Assembly (NCBI GenBank): GCA_040757335.1
Contig: JBFLXB010000031.1
Coordinates: 1-43,953, forward strand
Origin: Nitrospirota bacterium
GTDB taxonomy: Bacteria > Nitrospirota > Nitrospiria > 2-01-FULL-66-17
Reading direction: 5' to 3'
DNA length: 43,953 nt
Of this stretch, positions 17,710 through 26,935 are shown piece after piece (position 1 is the first letter of the stretch; each line of letters begins with the position of its first letter). The notes below the pieces were generated by a model. That model did no database searches and was not told the origin of the DNA. It saw only the letters and a program-made list of their open reading frames with translations. The position numbers and the translations under genes were made by a program.

Positions 17710-18435
17710 TCAGCGGGATCGAGCTCGCGGGGCTCGCTTCGCTCGGCCCGCCGGGCGCTCGGCACCCGCGCGCCGAGGACGCGCTCCCATCCTGCGCTCC
17801 AGTTCTTCATAGATCGCGGCGGGCGGGATATCGTGATAGCCGAGCGCCACCAGCGAATGAAACCACAGATCCGCGGTCTCCCAGACGATCTGGCTGCGCT
17901 CCCCGTCTTTGGCGGCCAGCAAGACCTCTCCGGTCTCTTCCGCGACCTTCTTGAGGATCTTGTCAAGGCCCGCGGCGAACAGCGCGGCGACGTACGACCC
18001 GTCCACGGGATGGGCCTTCCGGTCGCGGATCACGCCGTACACCCGATCCAGGACCGCCCCGGTCGCTCCGGCGGCGGCGTGGACGAGGCGTCGGCCTTCG
18101 GCGCGCCTAAAGAAACACGAGGCCTCGCCGGTGTGACAGGCGGGCCCGACCTGCTCCACCTCCACGATCAGCGCGTCTCCATCGCAGTCGAGTCGCAGCG
18201 ACACGACCGTCTGCCTGTGCCCGGACGTCGCCCCTTTCTTCCATAACGTGCGGCGCGAGCGACTGTAAAAGTGCGTGAAGCCCGTCTTGAGCGTGAGGGC
18301 CAATGCCTCGCGGTTCATGTACGCGAGCATGAGGACCCGACCGGAGCCGTGCTCCTGGACGATCGCCGGCACCAGACCCGCCGCGTCGAACCGCACCGCC
18401 CGCTGGAGAGCGGTCGTTGCCCGCTGCTTCGCCAC
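17710..18435 (-). CDS. hisI: Bifunctional phosphoribosyl-AMP cyclohydrolase / phosphoribosyl-ATP pyrophosphatase
   Basis: A 241-residue HisIE fusion catalysing histidine steps 2 and 3. The cyclohydrolase domain (about 10-115) contains [28 protein letters not shown], the metal segment [14 protein letters not shown] and [11 protein letters not shown]. The pyrophosphatase domain (about 125-220) contains [17 protein letters not shown] and [15 protein letters not shown], the MazG-like metal helices. A basic tail ([15 protein letters not shown]) follows and is unusual. The start is GTG at 18433-18435 with GGAG a few bases upstream, 8 nt after hisF stops. The frame stays open across hisF but that extension has no family similarity. 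Confidence 0.95.
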   Translation of the reverse strand: MAKQRATTALQRAVRFDAAGLVPAIVQEHGSGRVLMLAYMNREALALTLKTGFTHFYSRSRRTLWKKGATSGHRQTVVSLRLDCDGDALIVEVEQVGPACHTGEASCFFRRAEGRRLVHAAAGATGAVLDRVYGVIRDRKAHPVDGSYVAALFAAGLDKILKKVAEETGEVLLAAKDGERSQIVWETADLWFHSLVALGYHDIPPAAIYEELERRMGARPRRAGAERPAGRAKRAPRARSR

Positions 18436-18443
18436 CGCCGCTC

Positions 18444-19223
18444 CTAGGAAGGACGAACCACCACGCCGCGACCGGCCAAAAACGCCTTGACCTGCTTGAT
18501 CGTCAACCGACGGTCGTGAAACAGCGACGCCGCCAGGACCGCGTCCGCTCGGCCCACCGCGAGCGCATCGTAGAAATGCTCCAACGTGCCCGCGCCCCCC
18601 GAGGCCACCACCGGGACGTTGACCGCCGACGACACCGCGCGCAGCAGCTCGACGTCGTACCCCTGCTGCGTCCCGTCTCGGTCGATGCTCGTGAGCAGCA
18701 CCTCGCCGGCCCCCAGATCCACGGCGCGTTGCGCCCACTCCACCGCGTTCAAGCCGGCGGGGCGACGCCCGCCGTGGGTCAACACGTCCCATCCTGTTGC
18801 GCCCGCGCGCGCGTCGATCGCCACCACGATGCATTGACTGCCGAATCGCTCCGCCGACTCACGGATCAACTCGGGCCTGGCGACCGCAGCGGTATTGATC
18901 GAGACCTTATCGGCTCCGGCCAACAACAACGCGCGGATGTCGTCCGTCCCGCGAACGCCTCCCCCCACGGTCAGCGGGATGAACGCGCGCTCCGCGGTGC
19001 GGCGGACCACGTCGAGCAAGATCGGTCGCTCATCGGACGACGCCGTGATGTCCAAGAAACACAGCTCGTCCGCTCCCTGGGCGTCGTACCACGCGGCGGC
19101 CTCGACGGGATCTCCGCTGTCGCGGAGATCGACGAACCGCACGCCCTTCACGACGCGGCCGTCCTTGACGTCGAGGCACGGAATGATCCGCTTTGCAAAC
19201 GTGGCCGCTTCGACCGCGCTCAC
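18444..19223 (-). CDS. hisF: Imidazole glycerol phosphate synthase cyclase subunit
   Basis: A 259-residue TIM barrel. It uses ammonia from HisH to convert PRFAR to IGP and AICAR. Hallmarks are [16 protein letters not shown] with the catalytic Asp at strand 1, LCFLDITAS, the phosphate loops LTVGGGVRG and [13 protein letters not shown], and VVAIDARAG, ending near VVVRPS. It starts with GTG overlapping the hisA stop (GTGA), indicating translational coupling. The full-length family size is kept. Confidence 0.97.
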   Translation of the reverse strand: MSAVEAATFAKRIIPCLDVKDGRVVKGVRFVDLRDSGDPVEAAAWYDAQGADELCFLDITASSDERPILLDVVRRTAERAFIPLTVGGGVRGTDDIRALLLAGADKVSINTAAVARPELIRESAERFGSQCIVVAIDARAGATGWDVLTHGGRRPAGLNAVEWAQRAVDLGAGEVLLTSIDRDGTQQGYDVELLRAVSSAVNVPVVASGGAGTLEHFYDALAVGRADAVLAASLFHDRRLTIKQVKAFLAGRGVVVRPS

Positions 19224-19942
19224 GTCGGCCTCGCCGCGGCGATGGCGTCGCGAAGCGCCAACGTGCCCCGATAAAGCGCCTGTCCCACGATCGCCGATTC
19301 CACCCCCTTGATCCCGGCCAGCATCCGGACGTGTTCGATCGTCGCGACCCCGCCCGACGCGATCACGGGTGTGGACACGACGTCGGCCACCGCGGTCAGC
19401 GCGTCCAGATTCGGGCCTTCCTGCGTGCCGTCGCGCCGGATGTCGGTATACAGCAGCGCCGCCGCCCCCGCTTGGGAAGCCTCAAGCGCCACATCCAGCG
19501 CCGGGCGGTCGGTGGCCTCCACCCATCCGCGGATCGCCACGCGACCGTCCCGTGCGTCGATCGCCACCACCACCTTCCCGGGAAACCGGCGGCAGACCTC
19601 CAGCAGGAACGCGCGGTCAAGGGCCGCGCGGGTGCCCACCACAATCCGGTCGGCCCCGGCGGACAAGTAGTCTTCGATCGTTGCCACCTCCCGAACGCCT
19701 CCACCCACCTGTACGGGAACCTTCACCGCCGCCAGGATCGCGGCGACCGAGTCGCGGTTTCGGGGCGAACCGGCCGCGGCTCCGTCCAAATCAACGACGT
19801 GGAGGCGTTCCGCTCCCTGGGACACCCAGCGTTCGGCCATGGCGGCGGGATCGTCGCCGTACACGGTTTCGGCGTCGAACCGTCCCTGCCAAAGCCTGAC
19901 GCACCGTCCCCCTCGGATATCAACGGCCGGGATGATGGTCAC
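19220..19942 (-). CDS. hisA: ProFAR isomerase
   Basis: A 240-residue TIM barrel that isomerises ProFAR to PRFAR. The N-terminus [19 protein letters not shown] carries the catalytic Asp. Other signatures are [26 protein letters not shown] and the second catalytic Asp in [25 protein letters not shown] is the second phosphate loop. The start is GTG 19940-19942, overlapping the hisH stop (GTGA); the longer frame upstream covers hisH and is not used. It is a paralogue of hisF, which follows directly. Confidence 0.97.
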   Translation of the reverse strand: MTIIPAVDIRGGRCVRLWQGRFDAETVYGDDPAAMAERWVSQGAERLHVVDLDGAAAGSPRNRDSVAAILAAVKVPVQVGGGVREVATIEDYLSAGADRIVVGTRAALDRAFLLEVCRRFPGKVVVAIDARDGRVAIRGWVEATDRPALDVALEASQAGAAALLYTDIRRDGTQEGPNLDALTAVADVVSTPVIASGGVATIEHVRMLAGIKGVESAIVGQALYRGTLALRDAIAAARPT

Positions 19943-20580
19943 AACACGGACCTGGCGGCTTCGTCGCGGGAAACCGCGAACCGCCGCAGCAGCGCGAGTC
20001 CCAGCGCCTGACTTTTCTCGGGATGGAACTGGCACGCCACGACGTTCCTCCAAGCCAGCACGGACGCAAACCGCACGCCGTACGTGGTCTCTCCCGCGAT
20101 CACTTGGGGATCATCCGGCACCACGTAGTAGGAATGCACGAAATAGAAATAGCCGTGGTCCGGAATCCCCTCCAGCGGCTCGGTCCGCCTCCGGATCGAG
20201 ACCGCGTTCCATCCCATGTGCGGCACCTTCAGTCCCGCCATGGCCGGGCTCTCCGGAAAACGCACGACGCGGCCGGGAATCACGTTGAGCCCCCGGTGCC
20301 GGCCGAACTCCTCGCTCTCCGTCATGAGCAGTTGCATCCCGAGGCAAATCCCCAAAAACGGAGTCCCGGCGTCGATGACTTCGCGGATCACCGGCTCGAG
20401 CCCCAGACGCGTGAGTTGCTCCATCCCGGCGCGAAACGCCCCGACGCCCGGCAGCACCACGCGGTCCGCGCGTCGGATCCGATCGGGATCGCTGGTCACT
20501 TCGACCGACGCCCCGAACTGCTCGAACGCCTTCTGGATGCTTCGCAGGTTGACGACCTGATAGTCGATAATGGAGATCAT
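19939..20580 (-). CDS. hisH: Imidazole glycerol phosphate synthase glutaminase subunit
   Basis: A 213-residue class I glutamine amidotransferase that supplies ammonia to HisF. It has IIDYQVVNLRSIQKAFE at the start, VVLPGVGAF, the nucleophile loop GICLGMQLL and the catalytic CQFHPEKSQ near the C-terminus. The oxyanion-strand segment is KVPHMGWNAV and HSYYV follows. The start ATG at 20578-20580 has no Shine-Dalgarno sequence: it directly follows the 8-bp repeat array (20581-20644), so initiation may depend on the array's structure or on readthrough from hisB. Ends in a GTGA overlap with hisA. Confidence 0.96.
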   Translation of the reverse strand: MISIIDYQVVNLRSIQKAFEQFGASVEVTSDPDRIRRADRVVLPGVGAFRAGMEQLTRLGLEPVIREVIDAGTPFLGICLGMQLLMTESEEFGRHRGLNVIPGRVVRFPESPAMAGLKVPHMGWNAVSIRRRTEPLEGIPDHGYFYFVHSYYVVPDDPQVIAGETTYGVRFASVLAWRNVVACQFHPEKSQALGLALLRRFAVSRDEAARSVL

Positions 20581-20644
20581 GGGTTCAAGGGTTCATGGGT
20601 TCAAGGGTTCAATTGAACATTTGAACCGTTGAACGCTTGAACGT
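20581..20644. repeat. Inverted array of eight 8-bp units between hisB and hisH
   Basis: On the plus strand the 64 bp divide exactly into GGGTTCAA, GGGTTCAT, GGGTTCAA, GGGTTCAA, then TTGAACAT, TTGAACCG, TTGAACGC, TTGAACGT. The first four units are roughly the reverse complement of the last four (TTCAA against TTGAA), so the transcript can form an interrupted hairpin with four 5-bp pairings spaced every 8 nt. The array abuts the hisH start codon. It is likely repeat expansion; effect on hisH expression is not known. Confidence 0.85.
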
Positions 20645-20649
20645 GGCTC

Positions 20650-21291
20650 TTACTCGATCTTTCCTTTACTCGACGGCACGCCCGCCACGCGGGGATCGAT
20701 GCGCGTCGCCTGTTCCAGCGCGCGGCCGAACGCCTTGAAACTCGCCTCCAGCATGTGGTGCGCGTTCTTGCCGTAGGGCACCTCCACGTGCACGGTGAGC
20801 CCGCCGTGGACCGAAAGCGCCTCGAAAAAGTGCTCGACCAATTCGGTGTCGAACGACTGGACCTTGCGGGTCGCGAGGGGTACCCGGTAGACCAGGTACG
20901 GGCGCCCCGAGAGATCCACTGTGACCCGCGCCAGCGTCTCGTCCATCGGCACCGCCGCCGACCCGAAGCGCCTGATCCCGGCCTTGTCCCCCAAGGCCTG
21001 TTTCAGGGCCTGCCCGAACACGATACCCAGATCCTCCACGGTGTGGTGATCGTCGACCTCCAGATCGCCCGCAGCCTTCACGTCCAGGTCCAACAGGCCG
21101 TGCTTGCCCATCACCGTCAGCATGTGGTCCAGAAACGGAATCGATGTGGCCACGCGGGTCCGCCCCATCCCGTCCACGTCGAGCGTCACGTTCACCGCAG
21201 TTTCGGCGGTCTTCCGCGACACCGTGGCCCGACGGATCGGGGCGCGGCGTGCCGACGTACGGGCCCGTCCAGGCCTCACCCGTCCCGCCAC
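20650..21291 (-). CDS. hisB: Imidazoleglycerol-phosphate dehydratase
   Basis: A 213-residue single-function IGP dehydratase (histidine step 6). Signatures: [35 protein letters not shown] with the Mn-binding HHxx[15 protein letters not shown], and the second metal motif [18 protein letters not shown]. It has no HisB-N phosphatase domain, so histidinol phosphatase must be elsewhere. GTG 21289-21291 is chosen because GGAGG lies nine bases upstream, within the last codons of hisD; it gives an N-terminal extension of about 20 basic residues compared with the family. GTG at 21279 or 21222 are alternatives. Confidence 0.94.
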   Translation of the reverse strand: MAGRVRPGRARTSARRAPIRRATVSRKTAETAVNVTLDVDGMGRTRVATSIPFLDHMLTVMGKHGLLDLDVKAAGDLEVDDHHTVEDLGIVFGQALKQALGDKAGIRRFGSAAVPMDETLARVTVDLSGRPYLVYRVPLATRKVQSFDTELVEHFFEALSVHGGLTVHVEVPYGKNAHHMLEASFKAFGRALEQATRIDPRVAGVPSSKGKIE

Positions 21292-21295
21292 GTCC

Positions 21296-22594
21296 TTAAT
21301 CCTCCGGGCGCATGCGAATGTCCACGGCCTGCGCGTGCGCTTCGAGGCCCTCGACGCGGGCGATCTGAACCACCTTTTCCGCAAACCGCCGCAATGCATC
21401 CTGCGAAAACGCGATCACGCCGCTCTTCTTCGTAAAGTCATCGACCGACAGCGGAGAAAAAAACCGCGCCGTGCCGCCGGTCGGCAACACGTGGTTGGGC
21501 CCCGCAAAGTAGTCGCCCAAGGCCTGCGGTGTGTGGTGGCCCAGAAAAACCGATCCCGCGTTCCTGACGTATTTGAGGACCTTGTACGGCCGTTCGATCG
21601 ACAATTCCAGATGTTCCGGCGCCACGTCATTGGCGATCCCGATCGCGTCCAGGACTTCCGGGACCACCATGGCGACGCCGCGGTGTTTCAGCGACGCTTC
21701 GGCGATCTTTCGGCGATCCAGCTTGGCGATCTGGATCGCGATCTCCTTTTGCACCTTCTTGACGAACGAATCCGACGTCGCCGCCAAGATCGTCCACGCG
21801 TCTTCGTCGTGCTCGGCCTGCGAGAGGATATCCGCCGCGACGTGCGCGGGGTGAGCGGTTTCGTCCGCAATGATGAAGATTTCGCTCGGGCCCGCCACCA
21901 TATCAATGTCCACCGTCCCGTACACCAGGCGTTTCGCCGTGGCCACGAACGCGTTGCCTGGGCCCACGATCTTGTCCACGCGCCGGATCGTCTTGGTCCC
22001 GTACGCCATCGCGCCGATCGCCTGCACCCCGCCGATCCGATACACCTCGTGAATGCCGACCAGGTCCGCGGCGACCAGCACGTAGGGATTCAGTTCGCCG
22101 CGGGGCGTGGGCGTGCACATCACGATCCGCTCGACGCCGGCCACCTTGGCGGGAATGCCGTTCATCAATACCGACGACGGATACGCGGCCTTGCCGCCCG
22201 GCACGTACAATCCGGCCGAGGCCAGCGGACGAAGCTGTTGCCCGAGGGTGACGCCCGCCTCTTCGAAGCTCCAGGAATGGGATTGCTGTTTGGAGTGGAA
22301 CGCGTAGATTCGGTCGGCCGCCATCTTGAGCGCTTCCACGACCTTGGGGTCGGTTTTGGTCAGCGCCGCCGCCCGTTCCTCGATGGTCACCAGAAAGCGT
22401 TTCGGCGACATCGCGATGCGGTCGAACTGCTTGGTGTACCGCGAGACGGCGACGTCACCCTTGGCGCGCACGTCGTCCAGAATCGCACGGACCTTGTGCT
22501 CGATGCGCCGGTCGTCGGGCTCACCGCGGTTGACGAGCTTCGCGAGCTCCCGGCGCCCCGCTCCGGTCTTGAGTTTGATGACCTTCATCGCCAT
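21296..22594 (-). CDS. hisD: Histidinol dehydrogenase
   Basis: A 432-residue NAD-dependent, zinc-containing dehydrogenase for the last two steps of histidine synthesis. Signatures: [33 protein letters not shown]-type segment ([18 protein letters not shown]), [33 protein letters not shown] and the zinc/catalytic region [22 protein letters not shown] carries the catalytic Glu-His. The ATG at 22592-22594 has AGGA about six bases upstream. Length is normal for the family. Confidence 0.98.
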   Translation of the reverse strand: MAMKVIKLKTGAGRRELAKLVNRGEPDDRRIEHKVRAILDDVRAKGDVAVSRYTKQFDRIAMSPKRFLVTIEERAAALTKTDPKVVEALKMAADRIYAFHSKQQSHSWSFEEAGVTLGQQLRPLASAGLYVPGGKAAYPSSVLMNGIPAKVAGVERIVMCTPTPRGELNPYVLVAADLVGIHEVYRIGGVQAIGAMAYGTKTIRRVDKIVGPGNAFVATAKRLVYGTVDIDMVAGPSEIFIIADETAHPAHVAADILSQAEHDEDAWTILAATSDSFVKKVQKEIAIQIAKLDRRKIAEASLKHRGVAMVVPEVLDAIGIANDVAPEHLELSIERPYKVLKYVRNAGSVFLGHHTPQALGDYFAGPNHVLPTGGTARFFSPLSVDDFTKKSGVIAFSQDALRRFAEKVVQIARVEGLEAHAQAVDIRMRPED

Positions 22595-22628
22595 AACTCG
22601 TCCTTTCCGCCTCGGTTGTCCCAGGCCG

Positions 22629-23282
22629 TCACGCGGGCATTGGGCTGGCTGCCGTGACCCGCTCGACCAGTTCGCTGATTCTGGGGTATTTGACCTTCAT
22701 GCTGGCTCGATTCACGATCAGCCGCGCGGTGGATCGCACGATTTCCTCAACGATCGTCAGCTCGTTCTCTTCCAACGTCTTGCCCGTGGACACCAAGTCC
22801 ACGATGCTTTCGGCCAGGCCGATCCGCGGAGCCAACTCCACCGCGCCGGACAGCTTCACGAGCTCGACCGACAGACCGTGCTGCGAAAAGTACCGCTCCG
22901 CGATGTTGGGGTACTTGGTGGCCACGCGGCGCTTGCCCGTCCGCAGGCCACCCCGCGAGTCCGCGGGCTTCCGCGGCTCGGCCCACACCACCCGGCACAG
23001 GCCGTACCCAAGATCCACGGGCTCGTACACCTCTTTGGGATGCTCGAGCAACACGTCCTTGCCCGCCACGCCCACGTCCGCCGCGCCGTACTCCACATAA
23101 GTCGGCACGTCGACCGCACGCACGATCATCACCGACACGCCGTCGTGGTCGGTCCGAAACAACAGCTGTCGCGTTTCGCGCGTGAGCCCCTTGGGACGGA
23201 TGCCGAGGCCGGCAAACAAGTCGAGCGTCGGTTCGAGCAATCGGCCCTTGGGGAACGCGATGACCAACGGTGCGCGAGTCAC
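22629..23282 (-). CDS. hisG: ATP phosphoribosyltransferase, short form
   Basis: A 217-residue HisG catalysing the first, committed histidine step. It shows VIAFPKGRLLEPTLDLF, the ADVGVAGKDVLLE segment, RVATKYPNIAERYF and the PRPP loop LVSTGKTLEENEL. It stops at about 210 residues, so it lacks the regulatory C-terminal domain of long HisG. Short HisG normally needs HisZ for activity and histidine feedback; no hisZ is in the window. It starts with GTG overlapping the murA stop (GTGA). Confidence 0.97.
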   Translation of the reverse strand: MTRAPLVIAFPKGRLLEPTLDLFAGLGIRPKGLTRETRQLLFRTDHDGVSVMIVRAVDVPTYVEYGAADVGVAGKDVLLEHPKEVYEPVDLGYGLCRVVWAEPRKPADSRGGLRTGKRRVATKYPNIAERYFSQHGLSVELVKLSGAVELAPRIGLAESIVDLVSTGKTLEENELTIVEEIVRSTARLIVNRASMKVKYPRISELVERVTAASPMPA

Positions 23283-24541
23283 GCCGCCTCGCGAATGCGC
23301 CGAATCATCGCTCCCACTCGACTGAGTTTCTCCTCCATCCGTTCGTACCCCCGGTCAAGATGGTACACGCGGGAGATCGTCGTCTCGCCCTCCGCCGCAA
23401 GCCCGGCCACGACCAGGCACGCACTGGCGCGCAGGTCGGACGCCATCACCGGTGCGCCGCTCAGCCGCGGCACGCCTCGCACCACGGCGTGGTTGCCCTC
23501 GACGCGGATCGAGGCGCCCATTCGTTTCAATTCCGCGACGTGCGTCATCCGGTTCTCGAACACGGTTTCGGTCACCACGCTCGCGCCATCGGCCACGCTC
23601 AGCACCGCCATCATCTGCGCCTGCATATCCGTCGGAAAACCGGGGTAGGGCGCAGTGGTAAAATCCACCCCGCGCAGCGATCGAGTGCGAACCAGCCGCA
23701 GCCCGCTCCCATCGACGCTCACATCCGCGCCGGCCTCGCGAAGTTTGGCGAGCACCGCATCGAGGTGCCCGGCTACGGCGCCCCGGAGCATGACGTCGCC
23801 TCCCGTGATCGCAGCCGCCGTCAAATACGTCCCGGTTTCGATTCGGTCCGGCATCACCCGGTACCGACCCCCGCCGAGCGCGGTCACCCCTTCGACGGTG
23901 ATCACGTCCGTCCCCGCGCCGCTGATCTTGGCCCCGCGGGCGACCAACGCGTCGGCCAAGTCGATTACCTCCGGTTCGCGCGCCGCGTGCTCGATCGTGG
24001 TCTTTCCCTCCGCCAGCGTCGCGGCCATGAGCAGGTTTTCGGTTCCCGTCACGGTGGGAAGATCCAGCGCGACGCGGGCGCCGCGAAGTTTCCCGGCCTT
24101 GACGCGGATGTACCCGTGTTGGATCGACACCTGGGCGCCCATTCGCTCGAGTGCTTCGAGGTGCAAGTTGACCGGACGCGCGCCGATCGCGCAGCCGCCG
24201 GGCAACGACACGCTCGCCTCGCCGCACCGCGCAACCAGCGGGCCCAGCGCCAATATCGACGCGCGCATGGTTTTGACCAGGTCGTACGGCGCGTCGGTCG
24301 CCGAGAGCGCGGCAGCCGTCACGCTGACGGTGTCTCCTCCGTCATCGTGTGTCCGCGCCCCGAGATGCCTGAGCAGCGAGAGAATCGTGGACACGTCGCG
24401 AAGCCGCGGGACGTTGGAGAACACGCATTCCTCGGCGCTGAGCAGCGCCGACGCCAGCAGCGGCAGCGCCGCGTTCTTGGCGCCGCTGATGGGAATCTCC
24501 CCGGCCAGCGGGCGTCCTCCTTGCACCGCGATCACGTCCAT
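23279..24541 (-). CDS. murA: UDP-N-acetylglucosamine 1-carboxyvinyltransferase
   Basis: A 420-residue enolpyruvyl transferase that begins peptidoglycan precursor synthesis. It has the two inside-out alpha/beta domains: GEIPISGAKNAALPLLA near the N-terminus, and the active-site loop SLPGGCAIGARPVNLH with Cys117, the residue alkylated by fosfomycin. Its presence predicts a fosfomycin-sensitive enzyme type. Later signatures include GTENLLMAATLAEG and YPGFPTDMQAQMMA. Its first ten bases overlap the end of prmC. It lies between prmC and hisG, a gene order conserved in several phyla. Confidence 0.97.
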   Translation of the reverse strand: MDVIAVQGGRPLAGEIPISGAKNAALPLLASALLSAEECVFSNVPRLRDVSTILSLLRHLGARTHDDGGDTVSVTAAALSATDAPYDLVKTMRASILALGPLVARCGEASVSLPGGCAIGARPVNLHLEALERMGAQVSIQHGYIRVKAGKLRGARVALDLPTVTGTENLLMAATLAEGKTTIEHAAREPEVIDLADALVARGAKISGAGTDVITVEGVTALGGGRYRVMPDRIETGTYLTAAAITGGDVMLRGAVAGHLDAVLAKLREAGADVSVDGSGLRLVRTRSLRGVDFTTAPYPGFPTDMQAQMMAVLSVADGASVVTETVFENRMTHVAELKRMGASIRVEGNHAVVRGVPRLSGAPVMASDLRASACLVVAGLAAEGETTISRVYHLDRGYERMEEKLSRVGAMIRRIREAA

Positions 24542-25431
24542 GGATTCCCCCCAGCCAACGTCATGATCCGGGCAATGCCGTTGAAGTCCGCATCAACGCG
24601 TTCCACGCGAAATCCGTGGCGCTCGGCGATCGCCCGGACCGCGTTCGCCTGCCCGAACCCCAGCTCCAACACGACCCGACCGTGTGGCGACAACACGGGC
24701 GACACCTCGGCGATGATCCGGCGGTAAAACCACAGTCCGTCGGACCCGCCGCGCAACGCCGTGTCCGGCTCGAACCGAACCTCGGGCTGCAACGTCTCGT
24801 ACTCGGCATCCGCCACGTACGGCGGGTTCGACACCATGACGTCGGCCCGTATTGCCTGTTGCGCCAACGGAGTCAGCAGGTCCCCGTGAAGCCACCGCAC
24901 CCGTGGGGCCAATCCGAGTCGTTCCGCATTCTGGCGCGCCACCTGCAGAGCGGCCCCGGACCGATCTACACCGTACACCACGGCGTCCGGTCGCGCCGAC
25001 GCGATGGCCAGGGCCAGACAGCCGCTGCCCGTTCCCAGGTCCGCGACCACGGGACGATCCAGCGCTGCGATCGCGCCAAGGACGGCGGCCACCGCGCCTT
25101 CGGTCTCGGGCCGCGGGATCAACACGTCCGGCGTGACGACCAGCTCCAATCCGCAAAACGTTTCTCGACCGATGACGTACTGAAGCGGTTCCCGGCGCGC
25201 CCGGCGTCGCACGACCGCGAGAAACCGCGCCTGCTCCGCGTCCGTCAACGGCGTCTCGGGCTCGATGTACGCGGCATGCCGCGGGCCGCCGATCACTTCC
25301 GCCAGCAACGTCTCGGCCTCCACCCGCGGTACAGCGAGCCCCGCGCGCGCAAGCAGGCCGCTGGCCCAGCGGACGGCGGCCCCTCGCGAGAGGACCTTCA
25401 GAGTCGCTGCAGTTGAGCGGTCTGAGTCCAT
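24532..25431 (-). CDS. prmC: Release factor glutamine methyltransferase
   Basis: A 299-residue SAM-dependent enzyme that methylates the Gln of the GGQ motif in release factors. The helical N-terminal substrate domain (about 1-80) is followed by PLQYVIGRETFCGLEL, VLIPRPETE, the SAM motif VADLGTGSGCLALAIA and the catalytic motif SNPPYVAD. The start overlaps the end of prfA by 34 bp and its end overlaps murA by 10 bp, so it is tightly linked to its substrate gene. Confidence 0.96.
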   Translation of the reverse strand: MDSDRSTAATLKVLSRGAAVRWASGLLARAGLAVPRVEAETLLAEVIGGPRHAAYIEPETPLTDAEQARFLAVVRRRARREPLQYVIGRETFCGLELVVTPDVLIPRPETEGAVAAVLGAIAALDRPVVADLGTGSGCLALAIASARPDAVVYGVDRSGAALQVARQNAERLGLAPRVRWLHGDLLTPLAQQAIRADVMVSNPPYVADAEYETLQPEVRFEPDTALRGGSDGLWFYRRIIAEVSPVLSPHGRVVLELGFGQANAVRAIAERHGFRVERVDADFNGIARIMTLAGGNPWT

Positions 25432-26495
25432 GTTTGGAGCGCGTCGATCAGTTCGTCCAACTCACCGCCGAGCACCTGGTCCAATCGGTGAAGCGTCAGG
25501 CCGATGCGGTGGTCCGTCACGCGATTCTGGGGAAAGTTGTAGGTGCGGATCTTCTCGCTTCGTTCGCCGCTCCCCACCTGCGCCTTGCGGTCTTTGGCGA
25601 TCTGCGCTTCCTGGCGTTCGCGCTCCACCTCCACCAGACGCGACCGCAAGATCCGCATGGCCTTCGCCCGGTTCTTGAGTTGTGATCGTTCGTCCTGGCA
25701 ACTCACCACGGTCCCGGTTGGAATGTGCGTGATCCTGACCGCCGAATAGGTCGTGTTGACGCTCTGACCGCCGGGCCCCGAGGAGCAAAACGTGTCGACG
25801 CGCAGGTCCTTCGGATCGATGTGATAGTCGATTTCCTCGGCTTCGGGGATGACCGCCACCGTCACCGTGGACGTGTGAATCCTCCCGCCGGCCTCGGTGA
25901 CGGGAACCCGTTGCACGCGGTGCACGCCGCTTTCGAACTTGAGGCGGCTGTAAGCCCCCTTGCCTTCGATCAACAGAATCGCCTCCTTCATGCCGCCGAT
26001 GCCGGTTTCGCTCGTCGAAACCAGTTCCACCCGCCATCGATGCGCTTCCGCGTACTTCGCGTACATGCGCAACAGTTCCGCTGCAAACAGCGCCGCCTCG
26101 CTGCCGCCGGTTCCGGCTCGGATTTCGAGGACGATATTCTTTTCGTCACGCGGATCTTTCGGAAGCAGGGCCAGACGAAGGGCCTCCTGCATCGCGACCT
26201 TCTTCGCGGCGAGTGCCCGGACCTCCTCGACGGCCAACTCGCGAAAGGTCGGTTCGGTGCGGGGATCCGCGGCCATACGCTCGGCCTGCTCCAACTCGGC
26301 GAGCACCGCGCGATATCCGTGGTACAGGCCCACCACGTCGGACAGTTCGGCCCGCTCCCTCGACAGCCGCTGCACCGCCTGGCGGTCGTTGACCACGGAA
26401 GGATCGCCGAGGCTCCGCTCGATCTCGGTAAATCGCGAGGCGAGCGCTTCGAGCCTGCCGATGAGCAGATCAGCTTGTTCAGTCACGGAAGACAC
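25398..26495 (-). CDS. prfA: Peptide chain release factor 1
   Basis: A 365-residue class I release factor for UAA/UAG codons. The codon-recognition region GVHRVQRVPVTEAGGRIHTS contains PVT, the RF1-type tripeptide (RF2 would have SPF). The peptidyl-hydrolysis loop SSGPGGQSVNTTYSAVRI carries GGQ, the PrmC target. The N-terminal coiled-coil domain (about 1-110) and C-terminal RTYNFPQNRVTDHRIG are standard. The start is GTG at 26495 or GTG at 26486; they differ by three residues. Confidence 0.97.
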   Translation of the reverse strand: MSSVTEQADLLIGRLEALASRFTEIERSLGDPSVVNDRQAVQRLSRERAELSDVVGLYHGYRAVLAELEQAERMAADPRTEPTFRELAVEEVRALAAKKVAMQEALRLALLPKDPRDEKNIVLEIRAGTGGSEAALFAAELLRMYAKYAEAHRWRVELVSTSETGIGGMKEAILLIEGKGAYSRLKFESGVHRVQRVPVTEAGGRIHTSTVTVAVIPEAEEIDYHIDPKDLRVDTFCSSGPGGQSVNTTYSAVRITHIPTGTVVSCQDERSQLKNRAKAMRILRSRLVEVERERQEAQIAKDRKAQVGSGERSEKIRTYNFPQNRVTDHRIGLTLHRLDQVLGGELDELIDALQTWTQTAQLQRL

Positions 26496-26537
26496 GGACG
26501 CCCAGAGGCCGCAGGATAGGGGTGCGGCTGTGGTTCG

Positions 26538-26744
26538 TTACTTCTTGTTGTTGCTGTACTTTTTTCGGAACCGCTCGACGCGGCCTTCGGTATCAACGAT
26601 CTTTTGCATCCCCGTGAAAAACGGATGGCACACCGCGCAAATCTCCACGCGGATGTCCTTAACAGTGGACCGTGTCCGAAGCATACTTCCGCACGCACAG
26701 GTAATGGTGGCTTCCTGGTAGGTGGGATGAATATCAGTTTTCAC
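26538..26744 (-). CDS. rpmE: 50S ribosomal protein L31, zinc-binding form
   Basis: A 68-residue L31. It begins [16 protein letters not shown] and has Cys16, Cys18 (CAC) and Cys37, Cys40 (CAVC) followed by HPFFTG, the C+ zinc-binding type. The C-terminal RVERFRKKY and Lys-rich tail are typical. It is the first gene of the minus-strand superoperon, preceded by a strong promoter. Zinc-binding L31 usually serves as a zinc reservoir when a C- paralogue exists; no paralogue is seen here. Confidence 0.97.
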   Translation of the reverse strand: MKTDIHPTYQEATITCACGSMLRTRSTVKDIRVEICAVCHPFFTGMQKIVDTEGRVERFRKKYSNNKK

Positions 26745-26813
26745 CGCATCACGCTCCGATCTTTTTGAATTTACGATAGAATCTCACCCTATGGTCCTTA
26801 TACAAACCGGTGT

Positions 26814-26842
26814 ATTATACCGTGTTGATCCGTCCTTTACAA
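26814..26842 (-). promoter_or_regulatory. Sigma-70 promoter for rpmE and the superoperon
   Basis: On the minus strand TTGTAA (26842-26837) is followed by a 17-bp spacer and a perfect TATAAT (26819-26814). Transcription should start near 26807, giving a leader of about 60 nt before rpmE. This is the best promoter match for any gene in the superoperon. Confidence 0.75.
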
Positions 26843-26935
26843 GGACCCGGCCTAGAATCTTCACCAAATCGCCCCGGCGGCCGCTCCGCACCGCTGCTTG
26901 CGGACCTTCTGAGGCGTGTGCTACCCTCCGCCCCA

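Noticed and set aside
18436-18834. Upstream extension of the hisIE frame by 133 codons
   Set aside because: It is the shadow of hisF in another frame, Gly/Arg-rich; GTG at 18435 has a ribosome site and the family N-terminus follows.
21104-22657. 517-residue plus-strand frame opposite hisD
   Set aside because: It lies wholly over the conserved hisD/hisB region and has the RHR-rich composition of an antisense artefact.
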